DNA of 64,000 bases from Corylus avellana (lineage: Eukaryota; Streptophyta; Magnoliopsida; Fagales; Betulaceae), in the NCBI RefSeq assembly GCF_901000735.1, contig NC_081541.1, forward strand, positions 29,504,813 through 29,568,812, in the 5' to 3' direction. Position numbers and translations under genes: made by a program. Below the pieces are notes generated by a model. It was not told the origin of the DNA, searched no databases, and saw only the letters and a program-made list of their open reading frames with translations. This document shows positions 36,601-53,540 of this stretch, one piece after another. Each line of letters begins with the position of its first letter. Within the stretch, counting starts at the first letter, position 1.

Positions 36601-38173
36601 ATTTTCTATGGCCTACAATAAACATCTTTGACGTTTTCTGGTGCTCCCTCCAGCGAACTCCCTTTTCTAGCCATCCGCGCACTGCCAAGTAGCCATCCGC
36701 TCAAAATCTCTTCCACGCCTTCATCGCAGCCTCATTTGGGAAAATTAAACTCAGATTCATACTTGCGAGGCACAGATCTATAGATCTGTGGAAGATCCGC
36801 CGCCATCGGCCCACCAACGCACTGCCACGTGCTTCTGCCAATTTTTGCCCACGCCTCCACACGCCGCCGCTGCCCTTACCGGAGCTACACGCTCCTCTTT
36901 AGACAACAAATCAAATGCCTCCGAGTCTAGGTCCGAAGAGATCTCAATCGTCCATACTTCCACACACCCTCATGCGCCTCCAATGGTGTCCATGCGCTGG
37001 GAGGGTCTCACCATGCGCCGGCTGCACCTCCCACGCGTGTCCACGCACCGGCCATCTCCTGGCGCGTCTAATGCGCGCACCTCACGCACCAGAAAACCCT
37101 AGCTAGGGTTGGCGCGTGTGGTGCACGCGCGGCGTGACCGCGGCGTCTGACGCGTGCACCACACACACCAAACTCTTCTCCTCCTTCCCTATTGCCACGT
37201 GTTCTCCAAAGATGCCGCCACGTCAGCCCTAGCCCCTACCACATGTCAAATCCAAAAAAAAAAAAAAAAATCAAACTCATAGAATATTTAATTTACCTCT
37301 TCCATCCAAGGTATCTCCAACCCGATCCAAAACCGGTTCTAACCAGGTCATCGAGTTCTAAATTGGTCCAACCGAGTCAATTTCGGATCCATCCAAGGCA
37401 TCTCCAACCCGATCCAAAACCGGTTTCTAACCGGGTCATCGGGTTTAGAACCCCCTGTTAATAGATAAGGCCCAACACATAGAATATTTAATTTAAATGG
37501 GGGTGAATTGACGAAGTCAAAGTTCGATTTCAGAACCTTTGGCTCTGATACCATGTTAAATTACTAGTTATCTTAAAAGCATTGTTGGGGAGAGAAACAC
37601 CAAAGGGGAGTCAAACAAGAGTAAATTAATATATATATTAGGACACCACTTCTAGCCCAAAAGTTTAAGTTAATGGGCTTGGGTCCACTTAGGTATACTA
37701 ACCAAAACCGGTTCTAACCGGGTCATTGGGTTCTAAACCAGTCCAACCGGGTCAATTTTGGATTCATCCAAGGCATCTCCACCCCGATCCAAAACCGGTT
37801 TCGAACCGGGTCATCGGGTTCTAAACCGGTCCAACCGGGTCAATTCCTACAACATGAACCAAAGAGTCAACCCAGTTCACTGGGTTAGACCCGGGTCATA
37901 TCATTTTCTAGTCGGACTATATTCAATAGTCCATAGGTTTTGGCCTGTTTTGGCCCAATCAAACCGGCACAATCTAATCTAGCCTATAAGGCTCTCATCT
38001 AAGTTCAAGCCCAACGTTTTGGGCCCAGCTGCCGCCGCCGCCGCCCTCCGTCAACCACCACCAACCGCCCAACTCCGGTCACCTCTCCAGCGACTTTTCC
38101 GATGGACTCAAAAAAAAAAAAAACATTTTTGTTTCCCTTTCTTTTCCCCTTGCACCTTAAGTTTGAGTGAGGA
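36601..38173 (+). mobile_element. LTR-element interior with an 87-bp tandem repeat and a TRIM relic
   Basis: A non-coding interior related to 30261-31552. An 87-bp unit (CCAAGGYATCTCCAACCCG, AACCGGTTCTAACC, GGGTCATCGGGTTC) repeats at about 37306-37449 and again at 37700-37845. A minus-strand TRIM relic (37450-37582, with GGCTCTGATACCA) separates the two blocks. It ends in a GAGTGAGGA polypurine tract. Confidence 0.55.
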
Positions 38174-38404
38174 TGTTAGAATATTTTATATTATTCTATT
38201 ATGTTGCCTTATATATTCTAGGGTTTAATCTAGGGTTTCTTGTTTATCACTCATAGCCCCTTTATATATAGAGGCCTCTGTAATAATCTATCAATATCAT
38301 ATTATTGTCAATATAAAAGAGATGTACTCCTATATGCTTCCGCTCTCTTTCTTCCGTTCTCCATAATATATTCAACAAAATATTTAACATGTGGTATTAA
38401 AGCC
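38174..38404 (+). mobile_element. 216-bp LTR (class B) with primer-binding site
   Basis: TGTTAGAATATTTTATATT at 38174, an end in ATTTAACA at 38389, then TGGTATTAAAGCC at 38392-38404. The internal TATATATAGAGGCC is shared with the other class-B LTRs. Confidence 0.75.
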
Positions 38405-39065
38405 TCATTAAGACTCATGTAGTTTTTTTTTTTTTTTTAGGGTTAAATGAATACTTGATACATATACTTACAAGTTTATAAATTTGATACCTCCATCCAT
38501 TTGTCATTTAAAAATTTAATGAATTTTTGCCACGTGTTTAGAAAGGTATTTGAGGCCAATAAAATACTGTTGTGTACAAAATGTCACCTCACCTTGACTC
38601 CTAATAAAAAAAACTTAAGAAAACAAAAACTAATACTTAAAAAAAATAAAAAAAATAAAAAATAAAATAAAAAAGGGTGAGAGAGGGGAGAGAGCTCTCC
38701 ACCACCTAGGCTGCCGGTGGGGTGGGAAAGGGAGAGGGTCCAACCACCTTGTGGGAGTTTCTAGGGGCTTCCAGCCACCCTCAAAAAGGCCTTCACGGGT
38801 GGCTGGACCCACCACTCCATGGGTGAAGACCCCTTCCTTTTTCACCACTTTCGTTTTTATTTTTTATGTTTTGCTTTTATTTTTATAACCTCTTTTATTA
38901 GATTTTTTTTTTTACAACATTTTATTAGTTTTGGATGACTTTTTATGCACATGGCAAAATTTTATTAAGTTTCTAAATAGTAGTACGTAAACGAAAATAT
39001 CAATGTACAATATTTTTTTTCAAACTTGACAAGTACATGTTTTAATTTTGTCACTTTTTAAAACC
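38405..39065. mobile_element. Probable foldback element with GC-rich centre
   Basis: Left 'AATTTTTGCCACGTGTTTAG' and right 'GCACATGGCAAAATTT' read as inverted counterparts. A GC-rich centre (38690-38825) contains the self-complementary words CCAGCCACCC and GGGTGGCTGG. No coding frame is seen. The ends are degenerate and the limits approximate. Confidence 0.4.
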
Positions 39066-39135
39066 CGAAGTACTTTTCTCATAAAGAGCAAACCACATGT
39101 ATCAATTATGCACTTTAACCCTAATTCTTTTAACA

Positions 39136-39399
39136 ATGAAGTCCACTACATCTTCAGCTCCATCACACCACCTCCACATCTTCAACCCCCCAGTTTCTTC
39201 TTTCTCTTTTGCACCCGCCATTATCAATTTGAGATTGCATAATCCCAGGTTCTTTTGCTGTCCCTACCTTGGACGAACCCACTCTGTTCGTGTCCTGTTT
39301 CAGAAAGAGAGCTCTACAAAAAGCCAATCATTACTGCTGCAAAATAATGGCATCATTTATTACTACCTTTCGGATGATGTTTTTTATTTTTTTGTTTGA
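39136..39399 (+). pseudogene. Possible first exon of a plastid-targeted protein, truncated
   Basis: From an ATG at 39136 the frame begins MKSTTSSAPSHH and continues rich in Ser, Phe, Pro and Arg ('RLHNPRFFCCPYLGRTHSVR', then FQKESSTKS). That composition suits a chloroplast transit peptide. It runs out into AT-rich sequence ending in a stop at 39399, with no recognisable mature domain. I cannot name the protein. Confidence 0.3.
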
Positions 39400-40268
39400 A
39401 AATACATTACTATGTATCATAAAGATAATAGTAGTTTCAAGTGTTTTTGACCGTTGTGTTTTTGGTTTATTTGTTAATATTTTTGTTTAGAAAAGAAAAA
39501 CAAAACGGAGAAGAAAAACCTTTATCAAATACAGCCAAATAAGCCTCTCAATTTGCCCAATACCACACCCAAAAGACATTCAATTTACATCCTCAAGAGC
39601 AAGGCAAGGCCTGAAGTAAAGAGGATTTTGGCTTCCCTACAGTGAAAAAATCATTGGAGGTCGTCTAGAGTTCTTCAATCATCCCATTTATACTGTTTTT
39701 TTTTTTTTTAATAAAAAAAAAGGATATTTACAGTGATTTGATTAACTGGAAGCAACCAAAACTCAATAAAGAGACATTATCCAGAGATCAAATCCCTTCT
39801 CTTTCAAATATAATCAGAAATCCCCCAAATGAAAACAGCAACCAATAATTTAGCAACTTGAAAGAGCTGTAACACTTCACACTTTGAAGTCTACAAAGCT
39901 TATAAATATTTTCTTCAGTCATACAGCATGATAAAGGCATATCACTCAATAAATGCTCAAGCACAGAATAATCTTCTCTGGGAACTGATTAGGAGCCAAA
40001 ATTGCTTCTCAATGCTTCATTACTAATTTTTCTTCTGGTGTTGCTGTACAACCTGCCAATTAACAATTCAGTAAGCATGCGGTTGAACACCCTTATAGCT
40101 GAGTTTATTTTGCCTTTAAAACTCAACTATAATCACTAAGCATGTGATGTTGTCCTAGGACAACTGAAGGATCCATTAAGTTTCATGATACTTTGAAAGA
40201 ACTGGAAAAGGGAAACAGCTCAGATACACAAAGCAGGAAGTACCTGTACACGATGTGCTTGCTGGGAG
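39400..40268 (-). other. 3' flank and UTR of the complete CPK gene
   Basis: 39880-40268, read on the minus strand, matches the 3' flanks of the tandem copies (for example CATGCTGTATGACTGAAGAA), so it is probably 3' UTR and downstream sequence. 39400-39880 is AT-rich with nothing recognised. Confidence 0.55.
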
Positions 40269-46871
<6,603 letters not shown>

Positions 46872-47388
46872 GAAACAACCCACAATTCACCCACACTAGC
46901 TTCACTGCCTTTTCCTCATCCAATAATCTCCCATCAATTTTATCACTGACAAAATCAAAGGCTATCAGTCCCTAATCCTAACTCAATACACAAACTAGAA
47001 ATCTGAAAATCATAAATATGCTTTAAACAAAAAAAAAGACAATTCTTATATCAGATCAGACCTAGGGCTCCGTTCGTTTGTCCTCATTGGAAGATTATTT
47101 CCCGTAAAGGAAAAGAATTTCAAACCCCCATTTCGTTCACCGTTACTATAATATGAAACTTGGCATTATTTCCTCAGGAACAAAAAACCAAAATCCCTGT
47201 TTTCCCAGAAAAGATTTTCTGTCAAAACAAACAGAGCCACAGGAATCTGTCTGGAAATTAATACGATCTGACAGCTAATTCCGTATCTAAAGATCAAATC
47301 TTGAAACCCAAAAATCAGAAAAGAAATTAATAGATCAATATGAACACGTACACCTACGTAAAAGACACATATATACATAATAAATACA

Positions 47389-47426
<38 letters not shown>

Positions 47427-47765
47427 GTACCAGCTGTTGAAAATGAAAGAGAATAGGGAAATGAAGGGAACCGTAGCTTAAACTTGGAAAGGCTTTGGAG
47501 AAAGATAGTTGATCTCATCCACTTCCATTTTTAACACCTATTCTTCTTCTTCTTCTTCTCTTTTTTATTTTTTATTAATTTCTGTTTGTTGTTATTTTAG
47601 GATGTTGCTGCTGAGAAACATCGGAGCTTATTGCTGACCAGCTATCTCTTCCATTTTCTTTTTCCTTTTTTTTTTCTTTTTCAATTTTCACCATTTATTT
47701 CTCATCATCCAAACAATTTTATCCAATATTTTCGTTTATTTTTATAAAAACACTTGCACAGTAAT
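46872..47765 (-). promoter_or_regulatory. 5' leader and proximal upstream region of the CPK gene
   Basis: On the coding strand this contains a CT microsatellite (rc of GA at 47396-47423), and a CT-rich stretch near 47540, both typical of plant 5' leaders. The GA tract and adjacent bases differ between the two copies (GATGGCGTACC against GATGGCGTTATTACC). I cannot place a TATA box or transcription start with confidence. Confidence 0.4.
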
Positions 47766-49370
47766 TAACCTTTAACCATTTGACCGGCGGATGGATCTAG
47801 GTGTAAGAATAAATCACCGCGCCGTAGATTTTTCCTCGGTACGAGGAGGTCCAGCACAAACGTTGGAGTTTCCTTGTTACTGATTGGGACGTGGACGACA
47901 CGCGTGACCAAAGGGAATGGGGGTATGCTGAGCGCTTTCTTTAAGGTTTGTGTGGTCAAAAAATATGGCTGCTAAATTTAGACGGTGTCTGTTTTGGTTG
48001 TAGTGTCACGCGCGCGAGTGGTGTTTGAACGAAGGGTTTAATTTTGAACTTTATTCCCACGTTTACCATTTTTGGAATTTCCACGGCTGGTATTTCTCAC
48101 GTTTTTGCATGAACCAGTGGGACATGGGAGACCCTTCAGCACCAGCCACTAGTATTTTTCCCATGAGTTTATATTTTTAAAATATTAATTATTATAATTT
48201 AAAATTTTTTAAAATAATTAGTAATTCAACATAACGCTTTTACGTAACTTTTTATGTTTTTTTTTTTTTTTTTTAAATGGCTGTTTTATTTTAAATTGAC
48301 TTTATTGCATTAGAAAGGAATTGACTTTTCACTTTTGAGTGAAGCAAGAATATGTAACTTCTCCAATAGTATGGCTTTAACCTGATTTTGGGAAACATTG
48401 TTCATTTACTTTATAAGATGCGCCAAAGGGTAGTTTGGCATCAATCAAACATATAAGAGAAAGATAAATATATTTAGAAATGTTATTTTGTATTCTTTCA
48501 AAATGATCTGTAAATGCATTCGAACAATACATTAACAAATATGGATTGAAATTCCTGACAAATGAGAAATCTTCCCATACCTTTCCTCATTTTTATGTAA
48601 TTTTCTTATTTTTGTGGACGGGAGATTACGGAAGATCCCAATCCAATTGACATATTCATTGGGTATGTTTAGACTCTTGTTTTTTTTTTTTTTGTTTTTT
48701 TTTTTTTTGGAAAAAAAAAAAAGGCGGACTTCCTAACAACAAACTCAAAACAAAAATTCAATGTAAAAAAAAAAAATGGAGAAAAAAGTTACCGGATTAT
48801 ATGAAGCTTGGTCAAAAGATTAAGAAATGACACCACAAAGTGATGATTAAAATACGCCAAAGAGCTAATATGCTCGGATTTTAATTTCATAATAAGTATT
48901 TGGAGGAGACTTTTGAAGGAGAGACTAACTTTTAATCTAACCCTTTAAAGAGGAGGAACGAAATTCGGTTACACAAATTTAGGCAATTTCCCATCTCGGC
49001 CAAGTCGTATATTTTAGTTGACTGCCCACCCTCTTCATATTTCTACATCAATTGAGTTCCCTCCCTTCTTTATTTTGTGTGGGAGACTTGAAAATTGAAA
49101 TATAGGCAATAGGCCATGGGCCTTTGACTTCTGTAGCGTGCAAGCGAATTTACCAACTTCAGGGCCACAAGATAAACACCGGTGGCAACTCAAACACTGC
49201 ATAAATATGAAGAGGGTGGCAAGTTGACTACGTCAACAAAAATACATGACTTTGACAATTGACTGCAAACAAAGGATCCAAATTTGACTTTGTGAGATGC
49301 ATTTTATACATGTGTAGAAACTGCAGAGGTTGTCACTGCACCGTAAGATTTTTATAGAAGATTGTTAAAT
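47766..49370. other. No recognised gene
   Basis: AT-rich upstream sequence with homopolymer tracts (48250-48275, 48680-48722). The frame 47765-47959 is conserved between duplicate copies only as duplicated DNA. A run of TTGACT/TTGAC W-box-like words occurs near 49014-49290. Confidence 0.4.
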
Positions 49371-49790
49371 AACTTTGATACCATGTTGAAACAATGATGA
49401 CGGTAGTAGTAGAGGTCGGGAACGAGCCATAGATGGTGGAGACTGCCAAAGAAAATAGAGGTTGGCGGGCGGCCAGTGATGGAGGCAAGGGGCTGTGAAT
49501 GCAGATTCAAAAGGGTTGATGATAGGTCCAAAAATCTAAAAGGAACTGACAATGAGTCAAATTTTAAAAGAAGCCGACAACGGGCCAGGATTGACAATGA
49601 ACCAAAATTCAAAAGGACTGACTAGGGCCAAAAATAAAAGGTCCGACTATGGGCAATGGCTGATTTGGGCCAAAAATAAAAAGAAAATGAGCCCACTTGG
49701 GCAGTTATCAGATCGGCGCGTGATGTGGTCACTCTTGCGCGTCAATGACGTTGAAGGCCACAAAAAAGTGGTTCTGATAGCATGTTTTGA
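49371..49790 (-). mobile_element. Non-autonomous LTR-element interior with primer-binding site
   Basis: On the minus strand a primer-binding-site variant (rc of GGTTCTGATAGCA, about 49770-49782) is followed by the degenerate 'GGCCC...GTC' repeats common to these elements. It ends near another TGGTATCAAAG word at 49376-49386. Confidence 0.6.
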
Positions 49791-50880
49791 TAAGGAAAAA
49801 GTACACTATACCCCCTGAAGTTGTACACCTCTATTGATTTTACTTCCAATGTTTTAATTTTTTCAATTTACCCTCCCAAACTTTAATTTTTTTGCAATTT
49901 TGTCATTATGTTAAAAGTGATTGTTATGTTAGACGAAATTTGAAACACGTGCAAGCCCGTTGCAAATTATTCCTATAATGCCCCCAACCCCATGCGGTAT
50001 TAAAAACCCACACATATCCTCCACGTGTTTAAAAAAATAAAAAAATAATAATAATTTTTTAAAAAAATAAAAAAATAAAAAAAAACCTACCACTCACTCG
50101 TCGCTTTCCCCCCAACCCCACACAAATCACTTTATCCTAGATAGTGCCGTCATCAAACCATGGGGTCCAGATTCTTCTACATGGCTGATTCCGTCTTGGT
50201 CATCTTCAGAACACCCAAATGAGGTAATCAACGTCTTGATTAAGTTTTTCTTTTTCTTTTTTCCCCCAAAAAGCAATGTTCATTTTTCTGTCTTGTTTGT
50301 GTAAACCGATTGTTTTTCTAAAACTGGGATTTTGGGTAAATGTTTGTTTGTTTGTAGATTGTTCGTGAATTGTGAGACCACATGGTATTTAGCTCATTTT
50401 TCGTAGATTGTTCCTTTATGTGCATATTAATTTTCTGTTGGGTCATTGATTACCTCATTTGGGTGTTCCGAAGACGACCAAGGCGTAATCAGCCATGTAG
50501 AAAAATCTAGACCCCTTGGTTTGATGACGGCACTATTTAGGATAAAGTGATTTGTGTGGGGTTGGGGGGAAAGTGACGAGTGAGTGGTAGGGTTTTGCTC
50601 TTATGTTTTTTGTGTTTTTCTTTTTTTTAACACGTGGAGGATATGTGTGGGTATTTAATACCGCATGGGGTAGGGGGCATTACAAGAAGAATTTGCAACG
50701 GGCTTGCACATGCAACGCACGTGTTTCAAATTCCGTTAAAAATAACAGTCACTTTTAACAGAATGACAAAATTGCAAAAAAAATTAAAGTTTGGGAGGGT
50801 AAATTGAAAAAATTAAAACATTTGAGGTAAAATCAACAGATGTGTACAACTTTATGGGGATAAAATGTATTTTTTCCTTA
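49791..50880. mobile_element. 1.09-kb foldback element with about 435-bp arms
   Basis: Begins TAAGGAAAAAGTACACTATA and ends in the complement TTTTTCCTTA. Almost the whole left arm (49791-50232) has its inverse in 50446-50880 at about 90% identity, around an about 213-bp spacer. Landmarks in both arms: TTTACCCTCCCAAACTTTAA, GCAAGCCCGTTGCAAATT, ATATCCTCCACGTGT, CCACTCACTCGTC. It has no coding capacity. It lies inside a class-C LTR just after its 3' end. Confidence 0.85.
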
Positions 50881-50950
50881 AAATAATGAAAATGTGAGAA
50901 TATTGAGCAAAAACAAAAGAGAGAATGAACACAAAGAACTTTACGGATGG
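50881..50950 (-). mobile_element. Class-C LTR fragment interrupted by the foldback element
   Basis: AATATTGAGC...GAACACAAAGAACTTTACGGATGG matches 52175-52238, the inner part of a class-C LTR. It stops abruptly at GGATGG, where phosphate-carrier sequence begins. Confidence 0.7.
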
Positions 50951-51165
50951 ACAAAGAGCCACATCAGTAAAAACTTGAGCAGATGCACTGCTGAGAAAGA
51001 ATATGAAACTCTTGTTACGATCTACCAACCCGTCAGAGTAAAACTTCTTAAAGTATTCATAGAGACCAAATTTGCAGCCGCCTTGAATGCCATATCCAAA
51101 AAACTTTCCAGACCAACCTCTCCAAAGTGAAGAAGGGCCTTGTTCTCTCCAAAGGGTTTAGAACC
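50948..51165 (-). pseudogene. Mitochondrial phosphate carrier exon fragment
   Basis: The minus strand encodes 'REQGPSSLWRGWSGKFFGYG', IQGGCKFGLYEYFKKFYSDG, 'RNKSFIFFLSSASAQVFTDV' and ALCP, matching the middle repeat of plant mitochondrial phosphate carriers (PiC/MPT, SLC25 family), which import phosphate into the matrix. The exon starts at a plausible acceptor (TTCAG|GG, 51165) with an early TAA in this frame. It breaks at ALCP, just before the conserved FEA motif, where LTR sequence joins with TGG overlap. A single exon with an apparent intron upstream implies capture of genomic DNA, not cDNA. Confidence 0.75.
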
Positions 51166-51640
51166 CTGAAGAAATAGCATTATACTTTATTGGATTCGCC
51201 TAAAGCAAAGGAATCACAAAGTTAGGCAAGCGGGCTATTATAGAGAAGCCAAACTCAACGAGGAAAAAATAAATCCCACAAAGCACATAAGGAGCATGAA
51301 TTCTTCCACCAATGATGGAAATCAAAAACTCCAACAAATCAATATAAGTTATCACAAGTAAGTGGCATTTTACTCATTTGAAAACAAAAGGAGAGTGATA
51401 TGTTAGTAACATAGCTCATTAGAAGATCTGCTCAAGTACAGTGATGAATCATATGCAGGATTCGAAATCATTCCAATTTAAACAATCTATTGTTTCTACA
51501 TTTTGTCCCATTTAATCTTTCATTGGCAAACCATCATAAGATACAAAAGAAATGACACTTTTTTACCAACCTCTATTGCTATATTATTAAGCAAACGTGG
51601 AGTACCAATATGACCTTAATAAAAATATCCAAAATTTAGC
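51166..51640 (-). other. Sequence upstream of the phosphate-carrier exon, probably its intron
   Basis: AT-rich, ends at the exon acceptor and holds no strong frame. 51560-51597 reads TPRLLNNIAIEVG on the minus strand and ends at a GT, which could be another exon edge, but I cannot assign it. Confidence 0.35.
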
Positions 51641-52506
51641 CCTCTTCTTTTGCAACCACTGTTCCCTCTTTTTCTTTTTTCTTTTTTTGTACTTTTTCCC
51701 GTAGGACATATTCGTTTGGAGAACAAATCCTACCGAAGATGGGATGTAGCAAACGCCATAGATGGTTGAGGCTGCCAAACGAGATAGAGGTTGGCAGACG
51801 GCAAGCGACGATGGCATGTGGCTATGAATGTAGATTCGAAAGGGTTGACGATGGGCCAAAAATTCAAAAAAGGCCGACAACGAGCCAAGGTTGACAATGA
51901 GTCAAACTTCAAAAATGGCTAACAACAAGCCAAAATCCTAAAGGAGCCAACAACGAGCCAGAGCTAACAATGAGCCAAAATTTAAAAGGGCCGACTAGGG
52001 CCAAAAATAAAAAGGTCTGACTATGGGCCATGGCTGATTTGGGCCAAAAAAAAAAAAAAAAAAAAATGAGCCTACTTGGGCAGTTATCAGATCGTCGCGT
52101 GATGTGGTCACTCTTGCGCGTTAATGTTGTTGAAGGCCACAAGAAAGTGGCTCTGATACCATGTTAAAATAATGATGATGTGAAAATATTGAGCGGAAGC
52201 AAGAGAGAGAATGAACACAAAGAACTTTACGGATGGTTCGATGTTAGACACTTACGTCTACCACTCGAAATACCCTTAAGGGCTAAATTGTGTTCATTAA
52301 CTTTTTTTTTTTTTTTTTTGTCTACAATACACATGTCCATATTTATAGGGTAATGTCTAAATACAATTATTGTAATTAAATCCCTTTTATTTGATTATAA
52401 TTCTAATATTTAATTACAATTAACTCATAAATAAAAAATATTTGATATTAATATAATTATGGAATATACAAAAAAATATTATATATTTTTTATATATATT
52501 CTTAAT
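51641..52506 (-). mobile_element. Class-C LTR, primer-binding site and interior
   Basis: Minus strand: an LTR from about 52506 to 52162 (end ATTTTAACA), primer-binding site TGGTATCAGAGCC (52161-52149), then an interior with about eight degenerate GGCTCRTTGTYRGCC units (52050-51830). Confidence 0.7.
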
Positions 52507-52715
52507 GATACAGATTTACCAGAGATGCAATTAATTGTTGTTGGCATCGGCATCCGCATCGGCATTAGCATCATCGTCAATATTCATGTGCAGTTCCATT
52601 TGATACGATGATTTCNNNNNNNNNNNNNNNNNNNNNNNNNNNNNNNNNNNNNNNNNNNNNNNNNNNNNNNNNNNNNNNNNNNNNNNNNNNNNNNNNNNNN
52701 NNNNNNNNNNNNNNN
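52507..52715. other. Short unique stretch with GGCATC repeats, then an assembly gap
   Basis: A degenerate GGCATC/CGCATC repeat occurs at 52540-52575. A 100-N gap occupies 52616-52715. Confidence 0.7.
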
Positions 52716-53394
52716 AACCACCCCCTTGGCCATGGGGGTGGTTCGACCACCCCCAGATCGGCCAGGGGGTGGCTTCATATTTCTTCTTCTTCTTCTTCTT
52801 TTTTTTTTTAAAAAAAATAATTAATTAATTAATTAATTTTGCTTTTCTTTAAAAAAAAAAAAAATTAATGCCTAAAACAACGTCGTTTTGGGCTGGGTAC
52901 GTGTTGTAGTTTTAGGACACAAAACGACGTAGTTTTGGGGAGGGTAAAATAGGTATAAAAAGTCAAATTGTTTGACTTTAACGTTAAAATGGTCCAAAGT
53001 GAGAGAAAACGGAAGTTCAGGGGGCCTAAGTGAGAGTTTTGGAAATTCAGAGGGGGTTTGTCAAAAAAGATTGAAATTCAGGAGGGCTTTCTGAAGTTTC
53101 CCATTTTTTTTTAATATTATACTCAAAACGACGTCGTTTTGCATTGGGTGGTGATGTAGTTTTGAAGCCCAAAACGGTGAAGTTTTTGAGTACAAAACGA
53201 CGTAGTTTTGATTGAGTCCAAAACGACGTAGTTTTAGTTGAGGGTAAAATGGGTATAAAAAGTTAAAAAAGTCCAAAGTGAGAGAAAATCAAAGTTCAGG
53301 GGACCTAAGTGAGAGTTTTGGAAATTCATGGGGCATATGTCAAAATGGCTGGAAGTTCAGGGGGGCTTTCTGAAGTTTCCCCAAAAAATAAATA
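52716..53394. repeat. Repeat region with ACGACGT palindromes and a tandem duplication
   Basis: 52716-52773 has self-complementary GGCCATGGGGGTGG/CCACCCCC words. Five copies of AAAACGACGTMGTTTT or a close variant occur at about 52879, 52921, 53125, 53193 and 53219. A block of about 110 bp (GTCCAAAGTGAGAGAAAA to CTTTCTGAAGTTTCCC) occurs at 52992-53102 and again at 53269-53380. No coding frame is seen. Confidence 0.7.
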
Positions 53395-53540
53395 AAAGCG
53401 TTTTTAAGGATCCAAAAAACCTAAAAATTGCTCAAACGCATTTTTAGCAAAAGCTTAAAAATGAAGTTTTTTTTTCAAAAAAACATTTTTTTGACTCAAA
53501 ACTCTAGTTCTTAAACACAATGACAAACATGTTCTAACTT
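53395..53540. mobile_element. MITE fragment of the 6255/28603 family
   Basis: AAAGCGTTTTTAAGGATCC, AAACGCATTTTTAGC and AAAAGCTTAAAAATGAAG match the interior of the paired MITEs. The left terminal repeat is missing. Confidence 0.55.

Noticed and set aside
46872..46883. Upstream in-frame GTG giving MGCFMGN as the CPK start
   Set aside because: Plant nuclear genes start at ATG, and MGNTC from 46871 gives the canonical myristoylation/palmitoylation motif.
47765..47959. A 64-codon frame upstream of the CPK gene, also at 59351-59545
   Set aside because: It opens at a non-ATG codon, has no motif, and its conservation reflects the near-identical duplication.
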